Assembly (NCBI RefSeq): GCF_034931025.1
Contig: NZ_JAYGIL010000010.1
Coordinates: 1-64,000 of the forward strand
DNA from: Arcicella gelida
Lineage (GTDB): Bacteria > Bacteroidota > Bacteroidia > Cytophagales > Spirosomataceae
Direction: 5' to 3'
DNA length: 64,000 nt
The notes beneath the pieces were generated by a model. It made no database searches, had not been told where the DNA came from, and saw nothing but the letters and a program-made list of their open reading frames with translations. Both the position numbers and the translations under genes were made by a program. Of the stretch, positions 50,921-61,500 are shown piece after piece. The number at the start of each line of letters is the position of its first letter. The stretch's first letter is position 1.

Positions 50921-51367
50921 TTATTCCAAATATTTTTCATCAAATGCTATCTTGTGTTCTTCTAGTAATTTGACAAGCTCTTCTTTGGCACTTTGCTTTT
51001 TATGATGTTCCTCTTGTCTTTTTACATACTCAATTAAATTATGTTTTGCTTCTTGACTGTAGGTAAATGCAGCATATCCGTTTTGCCAACCTCTAAATTC
51101 TTTGAAGATACCTTTCTGTTTGATAAATTTTGAAGCACCAAGTTTGATGTCTTTTACCAAGTCGGCTACTGCTATTGAGGGATGAATACTTGTGATGATA
51201 TGGAGATGGTCTTCTACACCATTGATTCTATATAGATGACATTTTTTGTTTTTAAGAATTCCCCAAATATAAGCGAAAAGCTCAGGACGTTCTGCTTTAG
51301 TCATTGTTTTCTCTCGGTACTTGGTGCTGAAAACAATCTGATACAAGGTTTGTGTGTAGCTGTGCAT
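50921..51367 (-). CDS. REP-associated tyrosine transposase (IS200-like)
   Basis: The 148-residue protein is a Y1 transposase. It opens SYTQTLYQIVFSTKYRE and contains the HUH motif in NGVEDHLHIITSIHPS. The catalytic Tyr is in HNLIEYVKRQEEHHKK, near residue 117. Length and these motifs fit RAYT proteins, domesticated relatives of IS200/IS605 TnpA that act on REP palindromes. Palindrome arrays lie on both sides of the gene. No IS ends are apparent, which also fits a RAYT. Confidence 0.85.
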   Translation of the reverse strand: MHSYTQTLYQIVFSTKYREKTMTKAERPELFAYIWGILKNKKCHLYRINGVEDHLHIITSIHPSIAVADLVKDIKLGASKFIKQKGIFKEFRGWQNGYAAFTYSQEAKHNLIEYVKRQEEHHKKQSAKEELVKLLEEHKIAFDEKYLE

Positions 51368-51442
51368 AGAGATAAGATAGGTTGTTTTGTTTGACAGGTA
51401 ATAATTACTATTCCTTTCAAAAATAAATATTTTTTACAAAAA

Positions 51443-51740
51443 TCCAAAGGACTCCAACATGAATAACCATGAACAATGCTCGTGGAAGGGGAAAATGACT
51501 AAAAGAAAGTTCCCACAAGAGTCCAAAGGACTCCAACATGAATAACCATGAACAATGCTCGTGGAAAGGGAAAATGACTAAAAGAAAGTTCCCACAAGAG
51601 TCCAAAGGACTCCAACATGAATAACCATGAACAATGCTCGTGGAAGGGGAAAATGACTAAAAGAAAGTTCCCACAAGAGTCCAAAGGACTCTAACACGAA
51701 TAACCATGAGCGAAGCTCGTGGAGAAGAGAAAAACTCATG
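51443..51740. repeat. 79-bp tandem repeat, four units
   Basis: Units start at 51443, 51522, 51601 and 51680. The first three are almost identical and the last is diverged and cut short. Each holds the hairpin CCATGAACaatGCTCGTGG; in the last it reads CCATGAGCgaaGCTCGTGG and pairs fully. This second palindrome family flanks the upstream side of the RAYT gene. Confidence 0.85.
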
Positions 51741-51881
51741 GACAAAAAAGAAATGAGAACCCCAAAAGGTCATTTGGTTGAAGAATCAAGCAAGAGGCTT
51801 TCTGCTTTGATAATTTCGTTAGAAAATCATCAAGCCTATGAAAAAGCTTCTTTTGTTACTCTTGTTTATGTTAAAAAGTAA
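51738..51881 (+). other. possible 47-residue frame overlapping the muramidase gene
   Basis: ATG at 51738 opens MDKKEMRTPKGHLVEESSKR, then LSALIISLENHQAYEKAS, overlapping the next gene start by 44 bases. The first part reads like a real helical peptide and would sit in the lysis-like cluster. It is too short to be sure. Confidence 0.3.
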
Positions 51882-52470
51882 TATCTCTTTTTGTGCAGAT
51901 TTTAAGCTCTTTTTCCCAAGACTTATTCGTCTTGAAGGGGTGCTTTTTACCATTACTCGTTATGATTTGGGCGGTGCTACCAAATTTGGTATCACGCTAA
52001 AAAGCTTTCAGGCTTTTTGTAAACACCAGTCTATCGAAATACTGATTTGTGATAAAGATGGTGATGGTTTAGTAAGTGTAGAAGATTTACGTTTGATTGT
52101 TTTACAGGATGTCAAGCAAATTTATCTTAATGCCTATTGGCATCAAATGCGAGCGGATGAAATTCACTCTCAAGCCCTTGCAGAGCTATTGGTCGATATG
52201 GTCATTCACGCAGGAATGGGCTATCAAGGAGCACATATCAAGGCTTTACAGCATATTTTAGGCATTAAAGCAGATGGTAGGATGAATCATCAAACGATAG
52301 AGGCGTTGAATCGTGCCGATGAAAAATTAGTGTATCATGCTTTGTATCAGTATCGGAAAACTTATTATCAAAAGCTTGCCCAAGTGAAAAACCAAAACGT
52401 ATTTCTGAAGGGTTGGCAACATAGAATACTCACTTTACAAAACCTTCACCGTCATGCACAACTTATCTAA
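51838..52470 (+). CDS. exported GH108-type muramidase
   Basis: The 210-residue protein has a signal peptide (KLLLLLLFMLKSNISFCA), then a glycoside hydrolase 108 domain: LIRLEGVLFTITRYDLGGATKFGIT with the catalytic Glu in LEG, VKQIYLNAYWHQMRAD, and a putative peptidoglycan-binding domain (ALQHILGIKADGRMNHQTIEALNRAD). The domain order is that of phage endolysin-like and secretion-activator proteins. GGATKFGIT is well conserved, so it is probably active. It overlaps the next gene by 17 bases. Confidence 0.85.
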   Translation: MKKLLLLLLFMLKSNISFCADFKLFFPRLIRLEGVLFTITRYDLGGATKFGITLKSFQAFCKHQSIEILICDKDGDGLVSVEDLRLIVLQDVKQIYLNAYWHQMRADEIHSQALAELLVDMVIHAGMGYQGAHIKALQHILGIKADGRMNHQTIEALNRADEKLVYHALYQYRKTYYQKLAQVKNQNVFLKGWQHRILTLQNLHRHAQLI

Positions 52471-52810
52471 ATCTCAGCTTTTAGGCATTGTGATGTTATG
52501 TCTAATGCTCGCCACTAAAGCAATGTCTTTTTTAGTACAAAGTACTAATCATCATCCTTCTGATAAGATGATACTAACTAAAGTAGAAGAAATTGCTCAT
52601 TTAAGGCATGAACTCGCAGGGCTAGATAGCTCACAGTTTGGTTTATGTGATACTTGTGTGGCATCGTATCGTTCAGCCATTGCAGAAAATAGGTTAGTCG
52701 CCCAAGAACTTAGCCGACAAAATCTATTATTACAAACAAAGGTTTTAGCAATGAAGACGTTGAATCTTAGGGTGGATAGTTTGTTAAGGGTTTATAGGGA
52801 AGACGATTAA
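52454..52810 (+). CDS. membrane-anchored coiled-coil protein, spanin-like
   Basis: This 118-residue protein has one N-terminal helix (LLGIVMLCLMLATKAMSFLV), then a polar segment and a long helix (SYRSAIAENRLVAQELSRQNLLLQTKVLAMKTLNLRVDSLLRVY). A CDTC pair lies between. Size, anchor and position after a muramidase match phage inner-membrane spanins or holin-like proteins, but no sequence signature proves it. The terminator at 52844-52888 follows. Confidence 0.6.
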   Translation: MHNLSKSQLLGIVMLCLMLATKAMSFLVQSTNHHPSDKMILTKVEEIAHLRHELAGLDSSQFGLCDTCVASYRSAIAENRLVAQELSRQNLLLQTKVLAMKTLNLRVDSLLRVYREDD

Positions 52811-52843
52811 GAAATACTCAGCTATTAAAAATTGGAGATATTT

Positions 52844-52888
52844 ATCATAAAAAGCAGTCTAACATTTAAATAAACTGCTCTTTATGAT
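52844..52888. terminator. convergent terminator
   Basis: ATCATAAAAAGCAGT pairs with AACTGCTCTTTATGAT with one bulge, between the spanin-like gene and the convergent protease gene. Confidence 0.75.
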
Positions 52889-52927
52889 TTTACAATTCAA
52901 ATTAGGACATCTTCTTAGTATTTAAAC

Positions 52928-53581
52928 TTATGCAAGTTGTTTTGTTTCCCATTCAAATAATTTATTATTTGCAATTATTCTATTAATAAATGTTCCATAA
53001 GATTTAAACGTGTTATTATCAGAATTACCCCTAATGTGCATCAATAAAGCCCTACCGTTAGCATCTTTCCATAGAATACCAGAGTCTCCATCTTCTGTTG
53101 AGCCTTCAATTATCTCTATTTCTGCGTCAAATAGATTATGACTACCCGTATAAAAAACCTTAGAAATTTGACCGACAATACGGCTTTCGTTTATCACACT
53201 ATATCCAAAAACCATTTCATTTTCCATTTCAGTTAATATTTTCATTTCGAGGAAGTGACTAATAGGGATTTCGTTCAAATTTTTTTCTACTCTCTCTAAG
53301 AGGGAAGGATTTAATTGGAAAAATGCGAAATCTAATACTCCAAAATCTCTATCAGTCGCATTTCCTCTAGAATATATTCCTTCTTTGGTTATACCGAATT
53401 CTACCCACTTTTGTTGTTCTTCATCTCTAATATCTACAATATCATCAAATGGGTCGATTTGTCTATTACTACCACTTAAAACATGAAATGCAGATAAGCC
53501 TACAATCGAACCATCGGGTTTTGATACAAAACCTGCTAAAGCTCCTACTTTCGAGCCAACTTTAATTCTTACAAAATTCAT
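52928..53581 (-). CDS. trypsin-like serine protease
   Basis: The 217-residue protein has a chymotrypsin-type catalytic triad in the right order: His in GLSAFHVLSG, Asp in GVLDFAFFQL, and Ser in STEDGDSGILW. It has no signal peptide and no extra domain. Stand-alone cytoplasmic trypsin-like proteins are common effectors in bacterial defence and stress systems. Its start overlaps the stop of the upstream lipoprotein gene by four bases (ATGA), so the two are translationally coupled. Confidence 0.75.
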   Translation of the reverse strand: MNFVRIKVGSKVGALAGFVSKPDGSIVGLSAFHVLSGSNRQIDPFDDIVDIRDEEQQKWVEFGITKEGIYSRGNATDRDFGVLDFAFFQLNPSLLERVEKNLNEIPISHFLEMKILTEMENEMVFGYSVINESRIVGQISKVFYTGSHNLFDAEIEIIEGSTEDGDSGILWKDANGRALLMHIRGNSDNNTFKSYGTFINRIIANNKLFEWETKQLA

Positions 53582-54405
53582 GGCATGTTTACTTTATGTA
53601 ATTCTGTTTTGCCGTTAGCTATTACAATTTCATAAATCTCAATGGCTGTGGTATCTGTTTTCGCTGGAGCTGGGGAAAGAATATTTAGTGCCTTTTCTAA
53701 CTCTTTTTTATAGGAATCAATTTTACTATTATAATCTTTAGCTTTTGGAGAATCAGATGTCGTTTTTAACTCATCAAGGAGATTGTCCGCATTTTTAAAT
53801 GATATAACAATTGATGGTATATCTTTAGGTTTGCCACCATTAAGTTTTTTTTGTGCATTCTCCAAAGTATCTGCCAAGCTAACTACTTTATTATTTTGAG
53901 GCTCAGAAAGCAATGAATTCTTTTCCCCTTTTATTTTTTGAAATCCATCAACAATAGGTATTATAATTTTTACTGCATTTTGCATACTAGTAATATCACC
54001 ATCTTCTTCTTTTTCCTTTTCAGTAACTTCCTTAACAGTTTTATATGCTGAGCCTACCCCACTAACAAGGCTACTGATAGCTGTAAGGGTTTCTGGTATT
54101 TTTGTGTCTGTAGTGACTCCATAAGAAGTTATTATCCCATGTTCTAAACTTAGTTTTAAATCACTAGAACCAAAGCCTGATTTTATTTTTGCAAATTTTG
54201 ACTTTTCAAAATCAGGCAAGTAAACAATTGTACTTTTAATGGCAACATCCTTGGCTGGACTTTTTTCAACAATTAAATATGGCTTTGGAGAATAAAACTC
54301 AATGCCAGATTCATTTTTGAGTTCTTTATCACTGTAAAATTTTACGCTTGCACAGCTCGATGACAATAGTAAAATTACTAGAAGGGAAAAAAATTGATTT
54401 TTCAT
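53578..54405 (-). CDS. lipoprotein of unknown function coupled to the protease
   Basis: The 275-residue protein has a lipoprotein signal (FFSLLVILLLSSSCAS) and no domain I recognise. An N-terminal half (YSPKPYLIVEKSPAKDVAIKSTIVYLPDFEKS) is followed by a Gly/Ser/Lys-rich helical region with a charged stretch EKEKEEDGD, and a helix (LDELKTTSDSPKAKDYNSKIDSYKKELEKAL). It is the first gene of a two-gene operon with the serine protease. The long gap upstream (54406-54767) is AT-rich with a short GGAGGATT/AATCCTCC pair and no gene. Confidence 0.6.
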   Translation of the reverse strand: MKNQFFSLLVILLLSSSCASVKFYSDKELKNESGIEFYSPKPYLIVEKSPAKDVAIKSTIVYLPDFEKSKFAKIKSGFGSSDLKLSLEHGIITSYGVTTDTKIPETLTAISSLVSGVGSAYKTVKEVTEKEKEEDGDITSMQNAVKIIIPIVDGFQKIKGEKNSLLSEPQNNKVVSLADTLENAQKKLNGGKPKDIPSIVISFKNADNLLDELKTTSDSPKAKDYNSKIDSYKKELEKALNILSPAPAKTDTTAIEIYEIVIANGKTELHKVNMP

Positions 54406-54767
54406 GTTATTTGGTTGTTTAAAATGTTAGTAATGTGCTTTTTATGAAGAGTATTATCTTTTCTTCTTTGAAAAGGAGCCCATTCAGTTAAAGTTTAAGG
54501 CTATTTGCACCAGTAAAGTAAATCTGAGTTAAACTTAATTTATTATTTAAAATGAGCGGTCTTAATTGGTGATAATTGAAAGAAAAACTTATTATTCGGT
54601 AAGGGGGAAAGAAAGTTAATGGAGGATTAGTGTTTTTATGGAGGATTTACATCTAGGTAATTAACCGTTGGGAAAAGTGCCTAAAAGCCAATCCTCCAAT
54701 TATGGTCTTGCCTTTTTTTGTTTTACTTTTGAGATAATTAAACAAAAAAGTATTCAAAAATTTAAAA

Positions 54768-57233
54768 ATGGCGATTAAAAAATCTGAACTGTATAGTTCT
54801 CTGTGGGCAAGTTGTGATAAGTTGAGGGGGTCAATGGAACCAAGTCAGTATAAAGATTATGTGTTGATTTTACTCTTCGTAAAATATGTTTCTGATAAAT
54901 ACGCTAATGACCCCTATGCTCTGATTGTTATTCCCGAAGGCGGTAGCTTTAAGGATATGCAAGCTTTAAAAGGACAAAAAGATATTGGCGAAAAGATTGA
55001 TATGGCTATCAGTGCTTTAGCCAAGCAAAATGACTTAGAAAATGTTATTGATGTTATTAGCTTTCAGGATGAAGAAAAATTAGGCAAAGGGAAAGAAATG
55101 GTGGACAAGCTTACTGACTTGATTACTATTTTTGAAAATCCTGCTCTTGATTTTAGTAAAAACCGTGCTGAGGGAGATGATATTTTAGGGGATGCCTATG
55201 AATATTTGATGCGTCATTTTGCCTCAGAAAGTGGTAAAAGTAAAGGTGAGTTTTATACACCGACCGAAGTAAGTCGTGTGATGTCAAAAGTGATTGGTAT
55301 CGATAAAGAAGCCCAAAGAAAACTTACTATTTATGACCCTACTTGTGGCTCTGGCTCTTTATTATTAAAAGTTGCTGAAGAAGCTGGAGAGTATGGCGTT
55401 ACCATTTACGGACAAGAAAAAACAGTTGTAACGGCTGCTTTGGCACGTATGAATATGATTCTGCATAATAACTCAGAAGCTAATATTCAAAAAGGACAAA
55501 GTACTATCTCTAATCCTTTGCATACTGAAAATGATGGAAGCCTAAAAACATTTGATTACGTAGTGGCAAATCCTCCTTTTTCTTCTAAAAATTGGATGGA
55601 CGGATTTAATCCTTATGATGATTTTTATTTGCGTTTTGAAGAAGGTCATATTCCCCCAGAAAAAAATGGTGATTATGCCTTTCTTTTACACATCATCAAA
55701 TCTTTAAGAAGTACAGGCAAAGGAGCTTGTATTTTACCTCATGGGGTGTTATTCCGTGGTAATGTTGAAGCTACGATTAGAAAAAGCCTTATCGAACGGG
55801 GTTATATCAAGGGAATCATTGGCTTACCAGCAAACCTTTTTTATGGTACAGGTATTCCAGCTTGTATTATCGTGGTTGATATGGAGTCAGCCAATTATTC
55901 TTTTGGGCTGTCGCAGGCTGAAAAGGGGATTTTTATGGTCGATGCCAGCAAAGGATTTATCAAAGATGGTAATAAAAACCGCCTTCGTGAGCAGGATATT
56001 CATAAAATTGTTGATGTTTTTAATAAACAAATTGAAATCCCGAAATTCAGTCGTTGGGTGAGTTTAGCAGAAATTGCTGACCCTAAAAATGATTATAACC
56101 TAAATATCCCTCGCTATATTGACAGCCAAGAAATTGAAGATATTCAAGACATTGAAGCTCATTTAATAGGAGGTATTCCCAATGTTGATATTGATGATTT
56201 GAGTGATTATTGGACGGCTTATCCTACACTTAAAAACGATTTGTTCTCAGCAAGTAATCGAAAAGGATACAGCGACTTGAACATTGCCAAAACAGCCATT
56301 AAAGAAACCATTTTTTCACATCCTGAATTTGTGCGGTTTAGCCAAGAAATGGATACTTTGTTTGATGGTTGGAAAACCAATAATACAATATTCTTGAAAG
56401 GATTAAATGTTGGTATCAAACCCAAAAAAATCATTCATCGGGTATCAGAAGATATATTGCGTACTTATACCGATAAACCATTGATGGATAAATACGATGT
56501 ATATCAGCATTTGATGAACTTTTGGAATGAAACCATGCAAGATGATTGCTACCTAATAGCAGTAGATGGCTGGAAAGCTGAACCTTATAGAATTATTGTA
56601 ACCAACCCAAAAACAGGAAAAGAAACCGATAAAGGTTGGGAATGTGACCTTGTACCCAAATATTTGGTAATCAACCGCTATTTTTTAGCAGATAAGCAAG
56701 CCATTGAGCTACTAGAAGCTAAAAGAGAAGCAACTGTTACCGCAATCAGTGAAATAGAAGAAGAACATAGTGGCGAAGATGGATTTTTTACTGAAATGGA
56801 TAAAGTAAATAAAGCCACTATTACAACGGCATTAAAAACAGTAAATAACAAACTAAAAAACAAAAAAGAGGATAGTATTTTATTGGAAAAGAAACAGGTT
56901 TTTGAAAAGTATTTAGCCTTGACGGATGAATATACTGAACTTAATAAAAAGATAAGAGAAGAGGAAATAGCACTCGACCTAAAAGCTTTAAACCAATACA
57001 AAAACCTAAGTATTGAAACCATTCAACAATTGGTAGTAGCTGATAAATGGATGGCAAGTATTGAAAATAGCGTAAAAAGCGAAATGGAAAGGATTAGCCA
57101 ACGCCTGACTTTACGGATAAAACAATTGGCTGAACGCTACGAAACCCCAATGCCAAAGCAATTGATTGAAGTAGCCGAACTTGAAGCTAAAGTAAATGCC
57201 CATCTTGAAAAAATGGGTTTTGCTTGGGACTAA
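54768..57233 (+). CDS. hsdM: type I restriction-modification methyltransferase subunit HsdM
   Basis: The 821-residue protein has the usual HsdM N-terminal helical domain (SELYSSLWASCDKLRGSMEPSQYKDYVLILLFVKYVSDKY) and N6-adenine methyltransferase core. The SAM motif is YDPTCGSGSLLLK and the catalytic motif is VVANPPFSS (NPPF). The C-terminal 300 residues, with a long coiled coil, are an addition beyond the common 500-residue HsdM. It methylates adenine in a bipartite target chosen by HsdS. It is the first gene of the four-gene operon. Confidence 0.95.
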   Translation: MAIKKSELYSSLWASCDKLRGSMEPSQYKDYVLILLFVKYVSDKYANDPYALIVIPEGGSFKDMQALKGQKDIGEKIDMAISALAKQNDLENVIDVISFQDEEKLGKGKEMVDKLTDLITIFENPALDFSKNRAEGDDILGDAYEYLMRHFASESGKSKGEFYTPTEVSRVMSKVIGIDKEAQRKLTIYDPTCGSGSLLLKVAEEAGEYGVTIYGQEKTVVTAALARMNMILHNNSEANIQKGQSTISNPLHTENDGSLKTFDYVVANPPFSSKNWMDGFNPYDDFYLRFEEGHIPPEKNGDYAFLLHIIKSLRSTGKGACILPHGVLFRGNVEATIRKSLIERGYIKGIIGLPANLFYGTGIPACIIVVDMESANYSFGLSQAEKGIFMVDASKGFIKDGNKNRLREQDIHKIVDVFNKQIEIPKFSRWVSLAEIADPKNDYNLNIPRYIDSQEIEDIQDIEAHLIGGIPNVDIDDLSDYWTAYPTLKNDLFSASNRKGYSDLNIAKTAIKETIFSHPEFVRFSQEMDTLFDGWKTNNTIFLKGLNVGIKPKKIIHRVSEDILRTYTDKPLMDKYDVYQHLMNFWNETMQDDCYLIAVDGWKAEPYRIIVTNPKTGKETDKGWECDLVPKYLVINRYFLADKQAIELLEAKREATVTAISEIEEEHSGEDGFFTEMDKVNKATITTALKTVNNKLKNKKEDSILLEKKQVFEKYLALTDEYTELNKKIREEEIALDLKALNQYKNLSIETIQQLVVADKWMASIENSVKSEMERISQRLTLRIKQLAERYETPMPKQLIEVAELEAKVNAHLEKMGFAWD

Positions 57234-57289
57234 TTAAGGGGAAAACTCCAATATTGGTTTAATTAATAAGGCTAAAACAAATTATAAAA

Positions 57290-58516
57290 ATGAATAACAC
57301 CGTAGTACATACTTATAAACAGACAGAAATTGGCATTATTCCTGAAGATTGGGAAATTGGGAATATGCTAACTAATTCAACTCTAAAAGCAAGAATTGGT
57401 TGGCAAGGATTAACAACCTCAGAATATTTAAAAATAGGCAATTTTTATTTAGTAACTGGTACTGATTTTTTTGATGGTAAAATCAAATGGGAAACTTGCC
57501 ATTTTGTTGAAGAAATCAGATATACACAAGATAGAAATATCCAATTAAGAGATAATGATATTTTAGTTACCAAAGATGGGACAATTGGCAAAGTTGCCTT
57601 CGTTGATAAATTAACACTTCCAGCAACACTTAATAGTGGTGTTTTTGTAATAAGACCCAAAAACAACGCATATTTACCTCATTTCCTATTTTATATATTA
57701 AAGTCATTTTATTTTGATAATTTCTTAAATCAACTTGTTGCAGGCTCAACTATTCAACATTTGTATCAAAAGGATTTTGTTACATTCAACTTTGTAATAC
57801 CTCCTTTAGCCGAACAAACAGCCATAGCAACAGCCTTATCTGATGCAGATGCTTTGATAGGTAGCTTAGAAACGCTAATTGCTAAAAAGCGAAATATCAA
57901 ACAAGGTGCTATGCAACAATTACTTCAACCTAAAGAGAGTTGGGAAGTGAAGACTTTGGGGGAGATTGCAAATGTTGTGGGCGGTGGAACACCAAGTACT
58001 TTTGTTTCAAGCTATTGGAATGGAACAATAAACTGGTTTACCCCAACAGAAATAGGGGATAAAAAATATATTTATGAAAGTTTAAGGAAAATCACAAAAG
58101 AAGGATTTATAAATTGTTCAGGCAAAATGTTACCTAAAGGAACTGTTTTGCTAACAGCAAGAGCAAGTATAGGAGACATAGGAATTTTAATGAATGAAGC
58201 GTGTACAAATCAAGGTTTTCAATCTTTAATTGCAAAAGATGGATATAACAATGAATTTATATATTATTTACTCACAACTTTAAAAAATGTTTTATTGCAA
58301 AATGCAAGTGGAAGTACATTTTTAGAGATAAGTCCTAATAAAATAAAACAAATTGAAGTTAGCGTGCCAAATATCAATGAGCAAATTTACATAGCTAAAA
58401 TATTAGGTGATATGGATTCACAAATCCAATCATTGGAAACTAAATTAGAGAAATATAGGAATATCAAGCAAGGAATGATGCAGAATTTACTTACTGGAAA
58501 GATAAGATTGATTTAA
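57290..58516 (+). CDS. hsdS: type I specificity subunit HsdS
   Basis: The 408-residue protein has two target-recognition domains, each followed by a conserved helical spacer. The first reads PPLAEQTAIATALSDADALIGSLETLIAKKRNIKQGAMQQLL and the second VPNINEQIYIAKILGDMDSQIQSLETKLEKYRNIKQGMMQNLLTGKIRLI. It sets the DNA sequence recognised by the complex. Only one hsdS is present and no inverted copy is seen, so shuffling is not evident. It lies 56 bases after hsdM and 53 before hsdR. Confidence 0.95.
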   Translation: MNNTVVHTYKQTEIGIIPEDWEIGNMLTNSTLKARIGWQGLTTSEYLKIGNFYLVTGTDFFDGKIKWETCHFVEEIRYTQDRNIQLRDNDILVTKDGTIGKVAFVDKLTLPATLNSGVFVIRPKNNAYLPHFLFYILKSFYFDNFLNQLVAGSTIQHLYQKDFVTFNFVIPPLAEQTAIATALSDADALIGSLETLIAKKRNIKQGAMQQLLQPKESWEVKTLGEIANVVGGGTPSTFVSSYWNGTINWFTPTEIGDKKYIYESLRKITKEGFINCSGKMLPKGTVLLTARASIGDIGILMNEACTNQGFQSLIAKDGYNNEFIYYLLTTLKNVLLQNASGSTFLEISPNKIKQIEVSVPNINEQIYIAKILGDMDSQIQSLETKLEKYRNIKQGMMQNLLTGKIRLI

Positions 58517-58569
58517 GCCTTTTTGCATACCATTAATAGTGATACAAACCATTAAAAACCTTTTTAACA

Positions 58570-61500
58570 ATGAAAGTCGGAAGCAATGAACGCAGTACCC
58601 AAAACAGAATCGTTCGCTTATTTCAAGAACAATTGGGCTATGCTTATTTAGGTAATTGGGAAGAGCGAGAAAACAATAGCAATATTGAAGAAAGCGAACT
58701 CAGGAAGTATCTACAAACACAGTATAGCGATGAATTGCTTAGTAAAGCCCTATTTGCTCTTAAAAAAGAAGCCAATATGAATTCTTCCGACGACCTCTAT
58801 ACTATCAATAAAGCTGTTTATTCAATGCTCAGGTATGGCACTGCCCAAAAAGTGGAAGCCCTGAGCAAGCCCGAAACAGTGCATTTTATTGATTGGGAAA
58901 ACCCCGAGAAAAATCATTTTTCCATAGCCGAAGAAGTAACTATCAGAGGCGAAAAAACAAAAAGACCAGACATCGTACTCTATATCAATGGTATCGCCAT
59001 TGGTGTATTAGAATTAAAAAGGGCAAGTATTCCTGTGAGTGATGCCATCCGTCAAAATTTAGCCAATCATAGCCATCTTTTTATCAAACCTTTTTTCTCT
59101 ACCATTCAGTTAGTCTTAGCGGGTAATGATAGTAATGGTTTGTATTATGGCACCAGCCTTACCCAAGAAAAATACTTTTTGAAATGGAAAGAAGATAATG
59201 ATGGTTATCGTTCGGATGAAATAATTTTAGACAAGCACATCCTTCAATTTTGTAATAAAAAGCGATTATTGGAAGTTGTAAACAATTTTATCATTTTTGA
59301 TGGAGGCGTTAAAAAGTTGTGTCGCCCAAACCAATATTTTGGTATCAAGGAAGCACAGAAATATATCAACCGACAAGAAGGCGGTATTATTTGGCATACA
59401 CAAGGCAGTGGCAAGAGTTTAACAATGGTTTGGTTAGCCAAATGGATATTAGAAAACAAACCAATGGGAACAGACCAAAGGTTGCTAATTGTAACCGACC
59501 GCACAGAATTAGACGAGCAGATTGAAGGTGTATTTGTGGGCGTAGGCGAAAGCATTGTACGAACTAAAAGCGGAGCCGATTTAATTAGTAAACTCAATGC
59601 CCCTTCTCCACGTCTATTGTGTAGTCTGGTTCATAAATTTGGAAATAAAGACGAAAGTACAGCCAATCAATTTGTAAAAGAGCTTCAATATGCTACTGAT
59701 TGCCGACCAGTGGGTCAGTTTATTGTTTTTATTGATGAATGTCATCGTACACAAAGTGGCGACCTACACGATGCCATGAAAAAACTATTGCCAGAAAACA
59801 CAATTTTCATCGGCTTTACAGGCACGCCACTTCTTAAAAGAGATAAAAAGAAAAGCTTAGAAATTTTTGGGCGATATATTCATACCTACAAATTTGATGA
59901 AGCTGTAAAAGATGGAGTTGTATTAGATTTATTATATGAAGCACGTGATGTTGACCAGCACGTATTAGACCAAAAAGGCATTGATGAGTGGTTTGAATTA
60001 GTTACTAAAGGCATGAACGACCTCCCCAAGGCTGAACTCAAACAGCAATGGGGAACTATGCAAAAAGTATTGAGTACAAAGAGCCGTTTAGAGCGAATAG
60101 TTTTTGATATTAAAAAAGACTTTCTCAGCAAACCACGCTTAAAAAATGGCAGAGGCAACGCTATTTTAGTAGCCAGAAGTATTTATGAAGCTTGTCGTTT
60201 CTATGAACTCTTTCAGAGTTTTGGCTTAAAAAAATGTGCCATCATTACCAGTTTTGTGCCTAATGAAAACAGCATTAAATTAGAAGAAACAGGAAACGGA
60301 GAAACACAGAAAAGAGAGCAGTTTGAGATTTATCAAAGGATGCTCAGAGATTATAATTTTAAAGAAGCAGATAGTTTTGAGGCATTTGCGAAAGAAAAAT
60401 TCAAGAAAGAGCCAGCCAATATGCAACTTTTGATAGTAGTTGATAAGCTCTTAACAGGCTTTGATGCCGTACACTGTACGTATTTGTACATTGACAAAAA
60501 AATGCAAGACCACGGGCTTTTTCAAGCAATTTGTAGAACCAATCGTTTGGGTAAAGAAGAAGAAAGTGACCCCTATTTTAAAGAATTTGGCTATATCATT
60601 GACTATCAAGATTTATTTGACAGTCTAAATCAATCTATACACGATTATACTTCAGATGCCTTTGATGATTTTGAACCCGAAGACATTCAAGGATTATTAA
60701 CTGACCGTTTGGTAAAAGCTAAAGAACGCCTAGAGGATGCACTGGAATCTTTGTATCAATTATGTTTAGAAGTTGACGTTCCTAAAGAAAATGAACAGTA
60801 TTATCACTTTTTCTGTGGCGACCCATCAAACAAAGACGACTTAAAATCAAAAGAAGACAAACGACTAACTTTTTATAAATTGGTAGTAGCATTAATTAGA
60901 GCTTACAACAATATTGCTGCCGAAATTATTGAGGCTGGTTACTCTGAAAAAGAGGCTCAAGAAATCAAACAACAAGTAAATTATTATACAGAATTACGGA
61001 ATAGTATCAAGCATTATAGTGGAGATTATATTGACTTAAAGCAATTTGAGCCAGATATGCGTCAGATGTTGGATATGTACCTAACAGCCGACCCCAGTAG
61101 AGTATTATCAAATTTAGGCGAGGCAACGCTCTTACAACTAATAGTAGAAAGTGGTATAGATGAGGCAGTTCAACAATTACCGCAAGGTATTCAAGGCAAT
61201 AGGACATCTATGAGTGAGACCATTGAAAATAATATGCGTAGAACGATTATACAGGAAATGCCTGTCAATCCAGCCTATTATGAAAAGATGAGTCTTTTAC
61301 TCTTAGAACTTGTTAGACTCCGAAAGGAAGGAGCAATTAATTACGAAGAGTTATTAAAACATTATGAAGATTTAGCTCAACAGTTTTATCCAAACGCAAA
61401 AAAGACATACCCTGAAAAGTTAGACACTAAACCTAAGCAAGCATTATATGACAACTTAGATAAGAATGAGGATTTAGCCATTTTACTTGATGATAAAATA

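Noticed and set aside
51417..51684. Two overlapping - strand open frames with repeated peptide
   Set aside because: They are a by-product of the 79-bp tandem repeat. The frame repeats because the DNA does, and there is no start region or domain.
51443..51740. CRISPR array
   Set aside because: The whole 79-bp unit repeats, including what would be the spacer, so there are no variable spacers.
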